A stretch of 64,000 nucleotides of DNA from contig NZ_CADFEI010000014.1 in NCBI RefSeq assembly GCF_902833225.1, positions 124,001 through 188,000 on the forward strand, written 5' to 3'. Shown in pieces: positions 7,891 to 16,864 of this stretch (position 1 is its first letter; the number at the start of each line of letters is the position of its first letter). Under the pieces are notes generated by a model. It was not told the origin of the DNA. It made no database searches and worked only from the letters and a program-made list of their open reading frames with translations. The stretch is from Burkholderia sp. BCC1644 (lineage in GTDB: Bacteria; Pseudomonadota; Gammaproteobacteria; Burkholderiales; Burkholderiaceae). The translations under genes were made by a program, and so were the position numbers.

Positions 7891-9913
7891 GCGTGGTCAC
7901 TCCTGCGGTCGCCGCCGCCGGCTGCGCCGCCGCGTCCTTCGGCGGCGGCGGCAGTGCGGGCGGGCCGAACTTCGTGCCGGGCAGCGGCTTCGGCGTCAGC
8001 GGCACCGCGACGTCGTTGTCCGGCGGGCGATACATCGACATCCCTTCCGGATTGGCCGGCCCGTCCACGCCCGGATTCACGGGCGAGCCGTCCGGCGCAT
8101 ACATCGACGCGTTCGTCACCACGCGCGGCGTCAGCAGGTAGAAGCGCTCCATGTGGTTGCCCGACTTGTCGGTGTACTTGAACAGGTTGCCGATCAGCGG
8201 AATGTCGGACAGCCAGGGCACGCCGCTCTTGTTCAGCTTCACCTCGTCGTCGTTGAAACCGGCGATCAGCAGGCTCTTGCCTTCGTCGATCATCGACTTG
8301 GTGACGATGTTGCGCTGCTGGATCACCGGGATGTTCGACACGGCCTGGCCTTGCACGACGTTGCCGTCCTGGATGTCGATCGACATCATCACGCTCTGCG
8401 GGTTGCCGGACACGGCGGCCGCGTTGCGGATCGCCTCGTCGACGATCATCGGCGTCACCTTGATGCTCGTGCCGGTCGTCACGCTGTACAGCGACGAATC
8501 CTGATAGCCCTGCACCTGCACGTAGAACTGCGTGAGGTTCTCGAGGATAGCCTCGGTGTTGTCGAGCGCGAGCACCTTCGGTTTCGAACGCAACTGCGCC
8601 TGCCCCTTCTGCGCGAGCGCGTTCACGCGTGTGAGCAGGTAGTTGCGCAGCGAGCCGCCGATCGACGCGGTCAACGCAATGCCGGTCGGCAGGAAGGTGC
8701 CTGTCTGCCCGGTTTCCGACGTGCCGACACCGAACGTCAGCGGCGGATTGCCTGCGCCGTTGTACTGCGAGTTGCCGTTCAGCGGATTCGCGCCGTTGCC
8801 GATCTGCACGTCGCCGTGCGTCGTGTGCAGGCGCCAGTCGATCCCGAGGCTGTCGAGCGAATCCTCGTTGATGTCGATGATCGTCACGTTGATCTCGACG
8901 ATGCGCGGCCGCTCGTCGAGCTGGTTGATCAACGACTGGTAGCGATACATGTTCTCCGGCAGGTCGCGCACGATCACCGCGTTGATCGCCGGATCGGCGA
9001 CAATCTGCGGCAGCGCGTCGCCGCCGCCGGCGTTCGCGAACGGCGAGAGTCCGCCGGCCGCGCTGCTGTCGCCGGCATAACCGCCCGAACGCGGGCCGCC
9101 GGAAATGTCGGGGAAGTCGAGGCGCGGCACCGCGATCGTCAGCCCCGAGCCGAGCTTCACCTGGCGCGCGGCCTGCCCGAGCGGCGTGCTCGACGGCAGC
9201 GCGTTCGTGCCGCCGCCCTTGCCGAACAGCCGGCTCAGGATCGTCGCGACGCCCGGCACCGTCACTTCCTTGCCCGAGCGGTTGATCGTGAAATCCGACG
9301 CCCAGCCGTACTTGAGCCGGAACGCGCGAATGTCCGCATGCGCCCCGTTCGCCGACGGATCGCCGACCGAGCCGACCGCCTGCCGCACGAGTTCGACGTA
9401 GCGGCGCGGGCCCGCCACGTACACGCTGTTCGCGCGGTCGTTGATCACGAGCGTGTAGCGCTTGTCGGGAATCTGCATCGCCTGCAGCGCGCGGCCGATT
9501 TCACCGGATGCATTCGGCGGGACCGGGATCATCTGCGTCTGCGACTGGTCGGCCGGATCGACGTACAGGAACGAGCCGTCGTAGTACCACGTGAGCCCGT
9601 AGGTCGAACAGATCGTGTCGAGCGTCTGTTGCGGCGTGCCCGAGAAGCGGCCGCTGATCACGCCGTCGACCTTCGGGTCGACCACTGCCGTCACGCCCTG
9701 CGACGACGCCAGCTCGCGGATGAAGTCGCCGATCTTCTTGCCGTTCGCAACGATCGTGAACGGCTTGTTGCGCCAGCGCAGGTCCGCGGCCCGCGCATGC
9801 TGCGCGGGCGCCATGCACAACGACGCCGTGAGCAGCGCGGTCGCGCACATGGCAAGCGCGGCCCGTTGCAGGCTGCGCGATTGAAACCGGATCGGGGCGA
9901 CGCGTCGACGCAT
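7871..9913 (-). CDS. sctC: SctC outer-membrane secretin
   Basis: A 680-residue secretin forming the outer-membrane ring of the injectisome. The start MRRRVAPIRFQSRS gives a basic signal peptide ending near AQHARA; translation further upstream would only read sctS out of frame. N0/N1-type domains follow (NKPFTIVANGKKIGDFIREL, then VDPKVDGVISGRFSGT). The secretin core carries the family signature VPWLSDIPLIGNLF about 90 residues before the end. The Pro-rich carboxy terminus (LPPPPKDAAAQPAAATA) is unusual but may be a spacer. The start shares one base with the sctS stop. Confidence 0.95.
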   Translation of the reverse strand: MRRRVAPIRFQSRSLQRAALAMCATALLTASLCMAPAQHARAADLRWRNKPFTIVANGKKIGDFIRELASSQGVTAVVDPKVDGVISGRFSGTPQQTLDTICSTYGLTWYYDGSFLYVDPADQSQTQMIPVPPNASGEIGRALQAMQIPDKRYTLVINDRANSVYVAGPRRYVELVRQAVGSVGDPSANGAHADIRAFRLKYGWASDFTINRSGKEVTVPGVATILSRLFGKGGGTNALPSSTPLGQAARQVKLGSGLTIAVPRLDFPDISGGPRSGGYAGDSSAAGGLSPFANAGGGDALPQIVADPAINAVIVRDLPENMYRYQSLINQLDERPRIVEINVTIIDINEDSLDSLGIDWRLHTTHGDVQIGNGANPLNGNSQYNGAGNPPLTFGVGTSETGQTGTFLPTGIALTASIGGSLRNYLLTRVNALAQKGQAQLRSKPKVLALDNTEAILENLTQFYVQVQGYQDSSLYSVTTGTSIKVTPMIVDEAIRNAAAVSGNPQSVMMSIDIQDGNVVQGQAVSNIPVIQQRNIVTKSMIDEGKSLLIAGFNDDEVKLNKSGVPWLSDIPLIGNLFKYTDKSGNHMERFYLLTPRVVTNASMYAPDGSPVNPGVDGPANPEGMSMYRPPDNDVAVPLTPKPLPGTKFGPPALPPPPKDAAAQPAAATAGVTTHVDDHH

Positions 9914-10191
9914 CAATAGACTCCTGTGGAAGAAACGAACATGCGTTCCAGCGCCTGCTGCGCGAAGCGCAGCACTTCGCCGCCGAGCCAGGCCGACAGC
10001 AGCACGAGTGCGACCATCACGGCGATCAACCGCACCGCGATGCCGATGTTGGCGTCCTGCACCTGCGTGACGGCCTGCAGGATCGCGACGACGAGGCCCG
10101 TGACGGTGGCGATCAGCACGATCGGCAGCGACAGCAGCAGCACGAGCATCAGCGCCTGGCGCGTCAGGTCGAGGATCGTCGAGCTCGTCAT
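9913..10191 (-). CDS. sctS: SctS type III export gate protein
   Basis: A 92-residue, two-helix inner-membrane protein of the FliQ/SctS family, part of the SctRST export gate. The helices (LVLLLSLPIVLIATVTGLVV and IAVRLIAVMVALVLLSAWLG) flank the conserved loop ILQAVTQVQDANIG. The ATG overlaps the sctV stop in an ATGA arrangement and its own stop shares one base with the sctC start. The gene is nested between two large genes and is easily missed because the same reading frame continues open far upstream. Confidence 0.95.
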   Translation of the reverse strand: MTSSTILDLTRQALMLVLLLSLPIVLIATVTGLVVAILQAVTQVQDANIGIAVRLIAVMVALVLLSAWLGGEVLRFAQQALERMFVSSTGVY

Positions 10192-12395
10192 TGCACGGCT
10201 CCCGGCACACGCACGTCGGCGCCTGCGCCGACCGTGCCGTCGTCCGGCGGGTTCTTGACCCAGCCGACCGTATGCAACTGCACGTCCTCCTCGACTTCCT
10301 GGTACGACAGCACCGCGAGGTCGGGCAGCACGGGCTGCAGGATCGTCTTCACGTAGCGGCGCGCGCCGAGCGCGACCATCACCGCGAGCCGCACCGCGCC
10401 CTGCGCATTGCCATGGCCGCCGGGGCCCGCCGCCTGCGCGGCCTGGACGATCGCGCGCACCTGCTCGCCGATGTCCTGCTTCACCGCGCTCGACAGCGCG
10501 AGGAAATTGCCCTGCTTCGTGCGCATCACCGCGCTCTCGATCCGTTCCTGCAGGTTCTGCTCGAACAGCACGACCCGCAGCTGGCGCGTCGTGCCCGCGT
10601 GGCGGTCGGTGATCATCCGGCGCAGGTCGACGCGCACGAGCTCGACCAGCGCGATCGCGTCGTCCGGTTCGTTCGGCGCCCACGTGATCAGGCTTTCGAA
10701 GATCACGCGCAAATTGCGGATCGGCACCTGCTCGGCAAGCAGCCGGCGCAGCACCTCGGTCACGCGCTGCAGCGGCACGAGCCGCGTCAGCTCGCCCACG
10801 AGTTCCGGGTGCTCGCGGCGCACCAGATGCACGAGCGCCTGTGTTTCCTGGATCCCGAGCAGTTCGTCCGCATGCTGGCGCACGATCTGCTCGACGTGCG
10901 CGGCGAGCGCGCTTTCGCTCGACAGCCACTTGCCGTCCGGCGCGGTGCCGTCGGGCTTGATCCACAGCGCGGTCGCGAACGGGCCGAATGCCTCGGCCGG
11001 CTGGCGCTCCGCGCGCTCGGGCAGCGGCGCGACGCCGTCCCACAGCAGCCAGCCCGGCTTCAGCGCGCCGTGCGCGGCGAGCACGTCCTGCAGATAGATC
11101 CGGTAGGTGCCTTCCGCCGCGCCTTCGTCATCGTTCAGCGTGATGCGCGGGAACACCGTGCCGATGTCCGCATCGACGCGCGCTTTCGCGCTCGACAGCG
11201 CGGCCTGCAGCTGCGCGAGATTCAGGCCCGTGCGCAGGTCGTCGGACAGCGACACCGCGATCAGCGACGTGACGCCGGCCGCATGCGATACCTTCGCGGG
11301 CTGACCGTCGTCGGCCGCGCCGACACGCCCCGCGATCTGGATCAGGTTGAAACTCGGCGCGGCCGTCTTGCGCTTGAGCTGCGAGAACGCGAACACGCCG
11401 AGGCCGATCGCGATCAGCGCGAACGACCATTTCGGGAAACCGGGCACGACGAGGAAGCCGCTCAGCACGACCGCCGCGATCAGCAGCGCACGCGGATGCG
11501 CACCCAGCTGCTCGCCGAGCTGTTCGCCGAGCTGGCGCTGCCGCGCATCGCGCGTCGCGACGCGGGTCGTCACGATGCCGGCCGCGATCGACACCAGCAG
11601 CGACGGAATCTGCGAAGCCATCCCGTCGCCGACCGTCAGGATCGCGTAACGCTGCAGCGCCTGGCCGATATCCATCCCGTGCATCAGCGTGCCGACCGCG
11701 ATCCCCGCGACGATGTTGATGAACGCGATCACGAGGCCCGCGATCGCGTCGCCCTTCACGAACTTCATCGCGCCGTCCATCGCGCCGTGCATCTGCGACT
11801 CCTGCTCGAGCTTCTCGCGGCGCTCGCGCGCTTCGTCGGCACTGATGATGCCCGCGCGCAGGTCGGCGTCGATGCTCATCTGCTTGCCCGGCATCGCGTC
11901 GAGCGAGAAGCGCGCGCCGACTTCCGCCACCCGCTCCGACCCTTTCGCGATCACGATGAACTGCACGACGGCGATCACGAGGAACACCACGCCGCCCACC
12001 ACGACGTTGTTGCCGACCACGAGCCGCCCGAACGCATCGATCACGTGGCCCGCGTTCGCGTGCAGCAGGATCAGCTTGCACGACGCGATGTTCAGCGCGA
12101 GCCGGAACAGCGTCGTGAACAGCAGCAAGGCAGGAAACGACGAGAAGCTGACCGCCGACGGCACGTAGGTCGATACCGTCAGCAGTACGACGCTCGCGGC
12201 CAGGTTCAGCGAGATCATCCCGTCGAGCGCGGCCTGCGGCAGCGGCAGGATGAACAGCGCGACGACCGCGATGATGAACGCCGCGATAAACAGGTCGGCG
12301 CGCGGCGACGCGCCTCCGAGACGCCGTCCGGACACGCCGCGGCCGGCGGAAAACAACCGCTGCCAGTCGCGTGGGAGCGCCTTCGGTTCTGCCAT
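10188..12395 (-). CDS. sctV: SctV type III export gate protein
   Basis: A 735-residue FlhA/LcrD/HrcV-family protein. The amino half has multiple transmembrane segments and the family signature FPALLLFTTLFRLALNIA near residue 95, plus a conserved cytoplasmic loop (RFSLDAMPGKQMSIDADLRA) near 165-185. The carboxy half is the soluble domain that forms the nonameric ring under the export gate and receives substrate-chaperone complexes. It is the first gene of the minus-strand operon. The 256 bases upstream hold no gene; no convincing sigma-70 promoter or plant-inducible (PIP-type) box was found by eye, so the promoter remains unassigned. Confidence 0.96.
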   Translation of the reverse strand: MAEPKALPRDWQRLFSAGRGVSGRRLGGASPRADLFIAAFIIAVVALFILPLPQAALDGMISLNLAASVVLLTVSTYVPSAVSFSSFPALLLFTTLFRLALNIASCKLILLHANAGHVIDAFGRLVVGNNVVVGGVVFLVIAVVQFIVIAKGSERVAEVGARFSLDAMPGKQMSIDADLRAGIISADEARERREKLEQESQMHGAMDGAMKFVKGDAIAGLVIAFINIVAGIAVGTLMHGMDIGQALQRYAILTVGDGMASQIPSLLVSIAAGIVTTRVATRDARQRQLGEQLGEQLGAHPRALLIAAVVLSGFLVVPGFPKWSFALIAIGLGVFAFSQLKRKTAAPSFNLIQIAGRVGAADDGQPAKVSHAAGVTSLIAVSLSDDLRTGLNLAQLQAALSSAKARVDADIGTVFPRITLNDDEGAAEGTYRIYLQDVLAAHGALKPGWLLWDGVAPLPERAERQPAEAFGPFATALWIKPDGTAPDGKWLSSESALAAHVEQIVRQHADELLGIQETQALVHLVRREHPELVGELTRLVPLQRVTEVLRRLLAEQVPIRNLRVIFESLITWAPNEPDDAIALVELVRVDLRRMITDRHAGTTRQLRVVLFEQNLQERIESAVMRTKQGNFLALSSAVKQDIGEQVRAIVQAAQAAGPGGHGNAQGAVRLAVMVALGARRYVKTILQPVLPDLAVLSYQEVEEDVQLHTVGWVKNPPDDGTVGAGADVRVPGAVQ

Positions 12396-12651
12396 CGTGC
12401 CGTTGTCCTGTCGTTATCGCCGGCTGGCACGGGCAATCCTGCCCCCTGCCGCGCGGACCGTTGAATGGGACGAGTGTAGCGACGGGAAACGATGGAAAAG
12501 GGGATGCGCCTCGTAGCGTGAAAGCGCGTTTTCCGGCGACGATCGAATCGGACTACGAAACCCGGCGGCACGCTCGGGCACGCGCCGCCGGAACCGCTTC
12601 CATTGCGCGCCGGGCCGCCGGCGTGCGCGTCAGCGGCGCGTCAGGCGAGGG

Positions 12652-13479
12652 TTACAGGCGCCGCGCGGCGAGGTACGCAAGTTGCGCGCGGTTCTGCACG
12701 TTGAAGAGTTTCTCGAGCGAACGGATGTGGTGGCCGACCTTGTGCAGCGACGTGCGCAGCGCGCTCGCGATCTCCTGGTCGGACAGCCCGTGCACGAGGC
12801 GATCGAGCACCTGCTGCTGCTCGTCGCCGAGCGCGAAGCCGCGCATGCGCGCGATGCGCGCCTCGAGGAACGGCAGCGCGACGCGATGCACGGCGAGGCT
12901 GACCGACAGTGCACCGCCGACCACGCGATCGTCGATCCATTCGGTACCGTGCGTCTCCGACGTGACGTTCACCGCGACGCGCAGGTCGAGGCGCGGCGCC
13001 GACAGACTGAAGATCACGCCGCTGTTCATTGCGTGCGCACGCAGATGGCCGGCAAGCGCCAGCACCTTGCGGTCGCCGCTGCCCTGCGCGGCCGCCTCGA
13101 TCTCGTCGAGCCGCCACGCGACCGGAAAGCCGCTCTGCCGCACCTGCGCGAAACGCGGGTCGCTCTCGTAGAGCATTCCTTCGATAAACGGCTGCATGAA
13201 TGTCGCCGGCGCGAGGTCGCGCAGCAAATGCGCGCACAGAATGCGCCGCCCGATCATTTCGTACGCGCCGTAACCGAGCGTACTGAAACCGATTTGCCGC
13301 AATCGCGCATGGCACTGCGCGAAATCGATCGGCGCGAGGTCGCTTTTACCGGACCCGATTTGAATGCCGGTAAAAACGTCGCGCTCGATTGCCTGATATT
13401 CGTTCGAATAAGCGGCAGCCGCTGCAATATCGGCTTGTGAGAACCATTCGACGCGTGGTGCGCCGTCAGCATATGTCAT
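12652..13479 (-). CDS. LuxR-type regulator with autoinducer-binding-like domain
   Basis: A 275-residue protein with a carboxy-terminal LuxR/NarL helix-turn-helix (LVHGLSDQEIASALRTSLHKVGHHIRSL, about residues 218-245) and an amino-terminal region of about 170 residues resembling an acyl-homoserine-lactone-binding fold (PATFMQPFIEGMLYESDPRF). No luxI synthase is nearby, so it is a LuxR solo if it binds a signal. The start is uncertain: a GTG lies 45 bases upstream (13524), but the ATG used here follows a GGAAAGGGG stretch. It lies 257 bases upstream of sctV on the same strand, making it a candidate T3SS regulator; that link is inference. Confidence 0.82.
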   Translation of the reverse strand: MTYADGAPRVEWFSQADIAAAAAYSNEYQAIERDVFTGIQIGSGKSDLAPIDFAQCHARLRQIGFSTLGYGAYEMIGRRILCAHLLRDLAPATFMQPFIEGMLYESDPRFAQVRQSGFPVAWRLDEIEAAAQGSGDRKVLALAGHLRAHAMNSGVIFSLSAPRLDLRVAVNVTSETHGTEWIDDRVVGGALSVSLAVHRVALPFLEARIARMRGFALGDEQQQVLDRLVHGLSDQEIASALRTSLHKVGHHIRSLEKLFNVQNRAQLAYLAARRL

Positions 13480-13764
13480 GAGGAGCCCGCCCCTTTCCCA
13501 ATATGTGGAACTGCGCCCCGTCACGTTCTGGTCTTTTCTTTATGATTTTCTGGTCGACGTTATATGCGTGCGAATATGAACCTTCCGCCGCCATTCGTAT
13601 TACGGCATATTACGCATTTACGGGCATTTTTGTACAATGCCCCCGCGTTTCGTCAGGGATGACGATCGGCGCATATCAAAAACGATGCTCGATCGCACCG
13701 CCGCGAATGCCGTACACGATACGGACGCCGCCAGGCGATGCGCGTCGATTCCGAGGGATGGCTC
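13480..13764. promoter_or_regulatory. AT-richer divergent control region between two luxR-type genes
   Basis: These 285 bases separate the divergent LuxR-type genes and are clearly richer in A and T (especially 13530-13640) than the flanking coding DNA, with short runs such as TTTTCTTTATGATTTTC. No gene is seen. Both regulators must start from here, so cross- or auto-regulation is plausible. No clean lux-box inverted repeat was found by eye, although motifs such as CGGCATATTACGC near 13603 could be half-sites. Confidence 0.5.
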
Positions 13765-14670
13765 ATGTCCGATATTGCATTGCATGAAGAAGCGGTCGCC
13801 CCAACCTTTCCGCGTCCGTCGCGCGGGTCGAATGCCTGCGCGGATGCGCTGCGCGAGCGCGCCGTGCAGGTCGTCTGGTGCGACGACGTGAAGCGCGGCG
13901 ACGTCCCGCAGCCGCACGCGCCGAAGCTCGGCGTCGCCGATACGCTCGCGCACGCGCAGAGCACGGCCGAGCGCAACCGGATCGTCACGAGCCTGTTGCA
14001 CCTGACGGGCTTCTCGACGTTCGCGTACTTTGCGCTCGAATTCGCGCGCGACCGTGTCGAAAGTCTCTACCTGCACGAAGCGTTCACGCCGGCCACCTAT
14101 CGCGGCGACTACGTGCGGCACAACCACCACGACGTCGATCCGCGCACGCTCGGCGCGCGCGTGTGCAACATGCCGATCGTGTGGGACCTTCAGCAGCTGC
14201 GCCGCGATCACCGCGAACGCGACGACGCGCCGTACGTGAGCCCGGCCGCGCTCGACGGCTTCCTGCAGACGATGCAGGACGACGGGATGTGCAGCGGCAT
14301 CATGTATTCGATGGCCGTGCCCGGCACGCGGCTGCATGCGTTCATGAGCTTCACCGCGCCGCGCCGCACGCGCGAATGGATTACGCCGGCGACGATCGAG
14401 CAGGCGCTGTCGATCGGGCTGTCGGTACACAAGTTCGCCTCGCCGCAACTGATCTCGACGTCGCGCGAGCGCGCGGTGAACGGGCTCACGCCGTTCGAAC
14501 AGGAACTGCTGCTCGGCATCGCCGAAGGCGCATCCGACAAGGAGATCGGCCGGCGCCTCGACACCAGCGCGCACAACGTCGACTATCACCTGCGCAAGCT
14601 GCGCAAGCGCTTCGGCGTCGCGAACCGGATCCAGCTCACCTACCTGACGTCGAAGCTCGAGTTGATCTGA
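13765..14670 (+). CDS. LuxR-type regulator, second of the divergent pair
   Basis: A 301-residue protein with a carboxy-terminal LuxR helix-turn-helix (LTPFEQELLLGIAEGASDKE followed by IGRRLDTSAHNVDYHLRKLR, about residues 234-275) and an amino-terminal domain of the autoinducer-binding type. The same overall plan as the divergent neighbour suggests an old duplication, but the two differ strongly in sequence. A start nine codons upstream (13738) is possible; the one chosen follows GAGGGATGG. No signal synthase lies nearby. Possible roles are T3SS control or an unrelated regulon. Confidence 0.82.
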   Translation: MSDIALHEEAVAPTFPRPSRGSNACADALRERAVQVVWCDDVKRGDVPQPHAPKLGVADTLAHAQSTAERNRIVTSLLHLTGFSTFAYFALEFARDRVESLYLHEAFTPATYRGDYVRHNHHDVDPRTLGARVCNMPIVWDLQQLRRDHRERDDAPYVSPAALDGFLQTMQDDGMCSGIMYSMAVPGTRLHAFMSFTAPRRTREWITPATIEQALSIGLSVHKFASPQLISTSRERAVNGLTPFEQELLLGIAEGASDKEIGRRLDTSAHNVDYHLRKLRKRFGVANRIQLTYLTSKLELI

Positions 14671-14708
14671 GCGCCGCGCCGCTTCGTGAAAGCGAACGCG
14701 TAAACGCA

Positions 14709-14733
14709 CATGCCGGCCTCGCGGGCCGGCATG
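14709..14733. terminator. Bidirectional hairpin between convergent luxR-type and NRAMP genes
   Basis: A perfect 10-base-pair inverted repeat, CATGCCGGCC and its complement, separated by TCGCG. It lies in the short gap between two convergent genes. There is no T-run, so it is a hairpin-type end rather than a classical intrinsic terminator. Confidence 0.65.
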
Positions 14734-14788
14734 CACGGGTTGCGGCGCGGTGCCGGGTCCGGCGCCGCTTCCTGTCAAACGTCCCGCG

Positions 14789-16435
14789 TTACTTCAGCAG
14801 CGTCATCTGGACGACCTTCACGATCACGAGGCCGACCGCGATCACGAGATAGCCGCGCAGCACGGCCATCCAGATCCGCGTCGCAACCGTCATGTTCTGC
14901 GGCTCGAGCGTATCGAGCGGCGGCATGCGCCACGTGTCGCGCAGCGAGCGATCGAGCGCCGGCTCGACCACGCGCTTGTTGCGGCGAATCAGGACCGTCG
15001 CGAGATAGCCCGCGATCGCGAGCACGGTGCCGCCCACCAGCACGTCGACGATCGCCTCGCCGCTGATATCCGGATACATCACCGATGCGGTCAGGATGAT
15101 CGACAGCAGCACGAGTACCCAGATCACCGCGCCCGTAAACACGTTGAGCTTCGTCGAGTTGATCCACGGGCCGAGCACCTGGCGGTCGTTGCACAGCACG
15201 AGCAGGAACACCGTCGCGCTCGGCAGCAGCACGCCGGCCAGCGTCTGCACGGCTTCGGTCAGCAGGCCGAGCGGGCTGCCCGGAATCAGCACGAGCGTGG
15301 CCGCGGCCGCGACGATGCCGAAATAGACGAGATAGAAGCCCTTCGCGTCGGTCACGCCGCGATGCAGCGAGTGACGGATCTTGAACACGTCGCCGATCGC
15401 ATACGCGGTCGACAGCGACACCGCTGCCGCACCGATGATGCATGCGTCGAGCAGCGCGATCGCGAACAGCGTCGCGCTCGTACGGCCCGCATACTTCTCG
15501 AGGCCCGCGATGATGCCGCCCGCATCGGTGAAGTTGCCGGCTTCCGGATGGCCGTTGAACAGCGCGGCGCTGAAACCGATCATGGCCACCGCGCCGACCA
15601 GCACGAACGCGATGCCGATCCACAGGTCGGCCTTCTCGTACTTCATGAAGCGCGGCGTGATGCGCTTGTCGATCACGTAGCTCTGCTGGAAGAACAGCTG
15701 CCAGGGCGCTACCGTCGTGCCGACGATGCCGATCACGAGCAGCATCACGTCCGACAGTTTCGCGTGCGTGGGCCAGTTCGGCACGAAGAAATCGCGCGAC
15801 ATCTGCGCGACGGGCGGATGGATCGACACGAGCACCGGCACGAGCAGCAGGCTCAACACGCACAGCCCGATCGCGAATCGCTCGAAGCGCCGGAAATCGC
15901 CCGTACTCACCGCGGCCATCGTCAACGCGGCGGCCACGCACACGCCAGCCACCTTCGGCAGCCCGAAGAAATCCAGCACGAACGTGATGCCGATGAACTC
16001 GGTGACGATGGTCAGCGCATTGAGCAGGAACAGGTCGATCACGCTGAACGCACCCCAGAACTTGCCGAAGCGTTCGAAGATCAGGCGCGCATGGCCGACG
16101 CCCGTGACCGCGCCGAGGCGCAGCACCATTTCCTGGTTCACGTACAGCACGGGCACGAGCAGCAGCAACGTCCACAGCAGCGTCGTGCCGTAGTTCTGGC
16201 CGGCCTGCGTGTAGGTGCCGAATGCACCGGCGTCGTTGTCGCCGACCATCACGATCAGGCCCGGGCCGATGATCGCGAGCAGCGTGCGCAGGCGCGCCCA
16301 CCACGAGCCGCGCGCACCGGTGTCGTGGTGCGAGATCGTGCCGAGTGCACCGCGGATGTCGCCCAGGTGTGCTTCGTCGAGCACGGCGCTGCGTTCGGCG
16401 GCGATCGGTGGAGAGACGTTGGATGGCGTGGACAT
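14789..16435 (-). CDS. NRAMP-family divalent cation transporter with atypical metal site
   Basis: A 548-residue inner-membrane protein of the NRAMP (MntH-like) fold with about 11-12 hydrophobic segments. The canonical first-helix motif DPGN aligns with D68-A-G-A71 (in MVGDNDAGAFGTYTQAG), and the sixth-helix MPH motif aligns with A243-P-W245 (GTTVAPWQLFF). The Asp is kept, but the Asn and the Met that mark transition-metal NRAMPs are missing. NRAMP-related proteins without the Met have been described as magnesium transporters, so Mn or Fe should not be assumed. The amino-terminal 50 residues are polar and longer than usual. A roughly 430-base upstream leader contains two candidate small reading frames. 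Confidence 0.88.
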   Translation of the reverse strand: MSTPSNVSPPIAAERSAVLDEAHLGDIRGALGTISHHDTGARGSWWARLRTLLAIIGPGLIVMVGDNDAGAFGTYTQAGQNYGTTLLWTLLLLVPVLYVNQEMVLRLGAVTGVGHARLIFERFGKFWGAFSVIDLFLLNALTIVTEFIGITFVLDFFGLPKVAGVCVAAALTMAAVSTGDFRRFERFAIGLCVLSLLLVPVLVSIHPPVAQMSRDFFVPNWPTHAKLSDVMLLVIGIVGTTVAPWQLFFQQSYVIDKRITPRFMKYEKADLWIGIAFVLVGAVAMIGFSAALFNGHPEAGNFTDAGGIIAGLEKYAGRTSATLFAIALLDACIIGAAAVSLSTAYAIGDVFKIRHSLHRGVTDAKGFYLVYFGIVAAAATLVLIPGSPLGLLTEAVQTLAGVLLPSATVFLLVLCNDRQVLGPWINSTKLNVFTGAVIWVLVLLSIILTASVMYPDISGEAIVDVLVGGTVLAIAGYLATVLIRRNKRVVEPALDRSLRDTWRMPPLDTLEPQNMTVATRIWMAVLRGYLVIAVGLVIVKVVQMTLLK

Positions 16436-16556
16436 GATGTGTTCCGTACGGCTAAGGGTTATTCGATTCGATAAGCGTGTGACCTTGGAATGCGCACGGG
16501 GCGGCCGCTCGAAGGCGGGCGCGCGTGCGCATGCCGAGGCGCGCTCGGCGCTTCTT

Positions 16557-16694
16557 TCAGTGGATCAACGATTTCAGCTGGTTCAGCAGGCGGGAGAACA
16601 CCCGCGGACGGGCATCGAGCGTCAGCATCGTGTCGTAGTGATTGCGCGATTCCGTGACGTGCGGAAAGTTCGACAGCAGAAGGCCGAAGTTCAT
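16557..16694 (-). CDS. Candidate 45-residue small protein upstream of the NRAMP gene
   Basis: A short reading frame beginning MNFGLLLSNFPHVTESRN and ending LLNQLKSLIH, preceded by CGGAG 8 bases before the ATG. It lies 121 bases before the NRAMP start on the same strand. Between the two is a hairpin (GCCGAG with CTCGGC, loop CGCGC, about 16533-16549). It could be a leader peptide, a small partner of the transporter, or not translated. No family is recognised. Confidence 0.4.
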   Translation of the reverse strand: MNFGLLLSNFPHVTESRNHYDTMLTLDARPRVFSRLLNQLKSLIH

Positions 16695-16777
16695 GGTCTG
16701 GCTCCGTGCGGCGACGGCAGGCGTGCCGGCCGCGTGGTGGGTGCGGGGCCAGTCCGGGGCCTGAACGACGTGCCAGG

Positions 16778-16864
16778 CTAGTCGGCCGGATTGTCCCTGC
16801 GACCCGGGTTCAAAAGGGTCTGTGTGTGCAACGGGCATAAGGGACAACTGTCACTGTCGTTCAT
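16778..16864 (-). CDS. Candidate 28-residue Cys/Pro leader peptide upstream of the NRAMP gene
   Basis: A short frame starting MNDSDSCPLCPLHTQ and ending RRDNPAD, with an excellent Shine-Dalgarno (AGGAG, 5-base gap). It carries a CPLC pair and four prolines. Proline-rich leader peptides control some bacterial magnesium transporter genes through translation pausing, and Cys pairs can bind metal; either would suit a leader of a cation transporter. This function is inference from position and composition only. Confidence 0.42.
   Translation of the reverse strand: MNDSDSCPLCPLHTQTLLNPGRRDNPAD

Noticed and set aside
10191..12464. Long plus-strand open frame opposite sctV (757 codons)
   Set aside because: It is the antisense of a well-supported SctV gene; the protein is Arg/His/Asp-rich without any family or ribosome site, as expected for GC-rich antisense frames.
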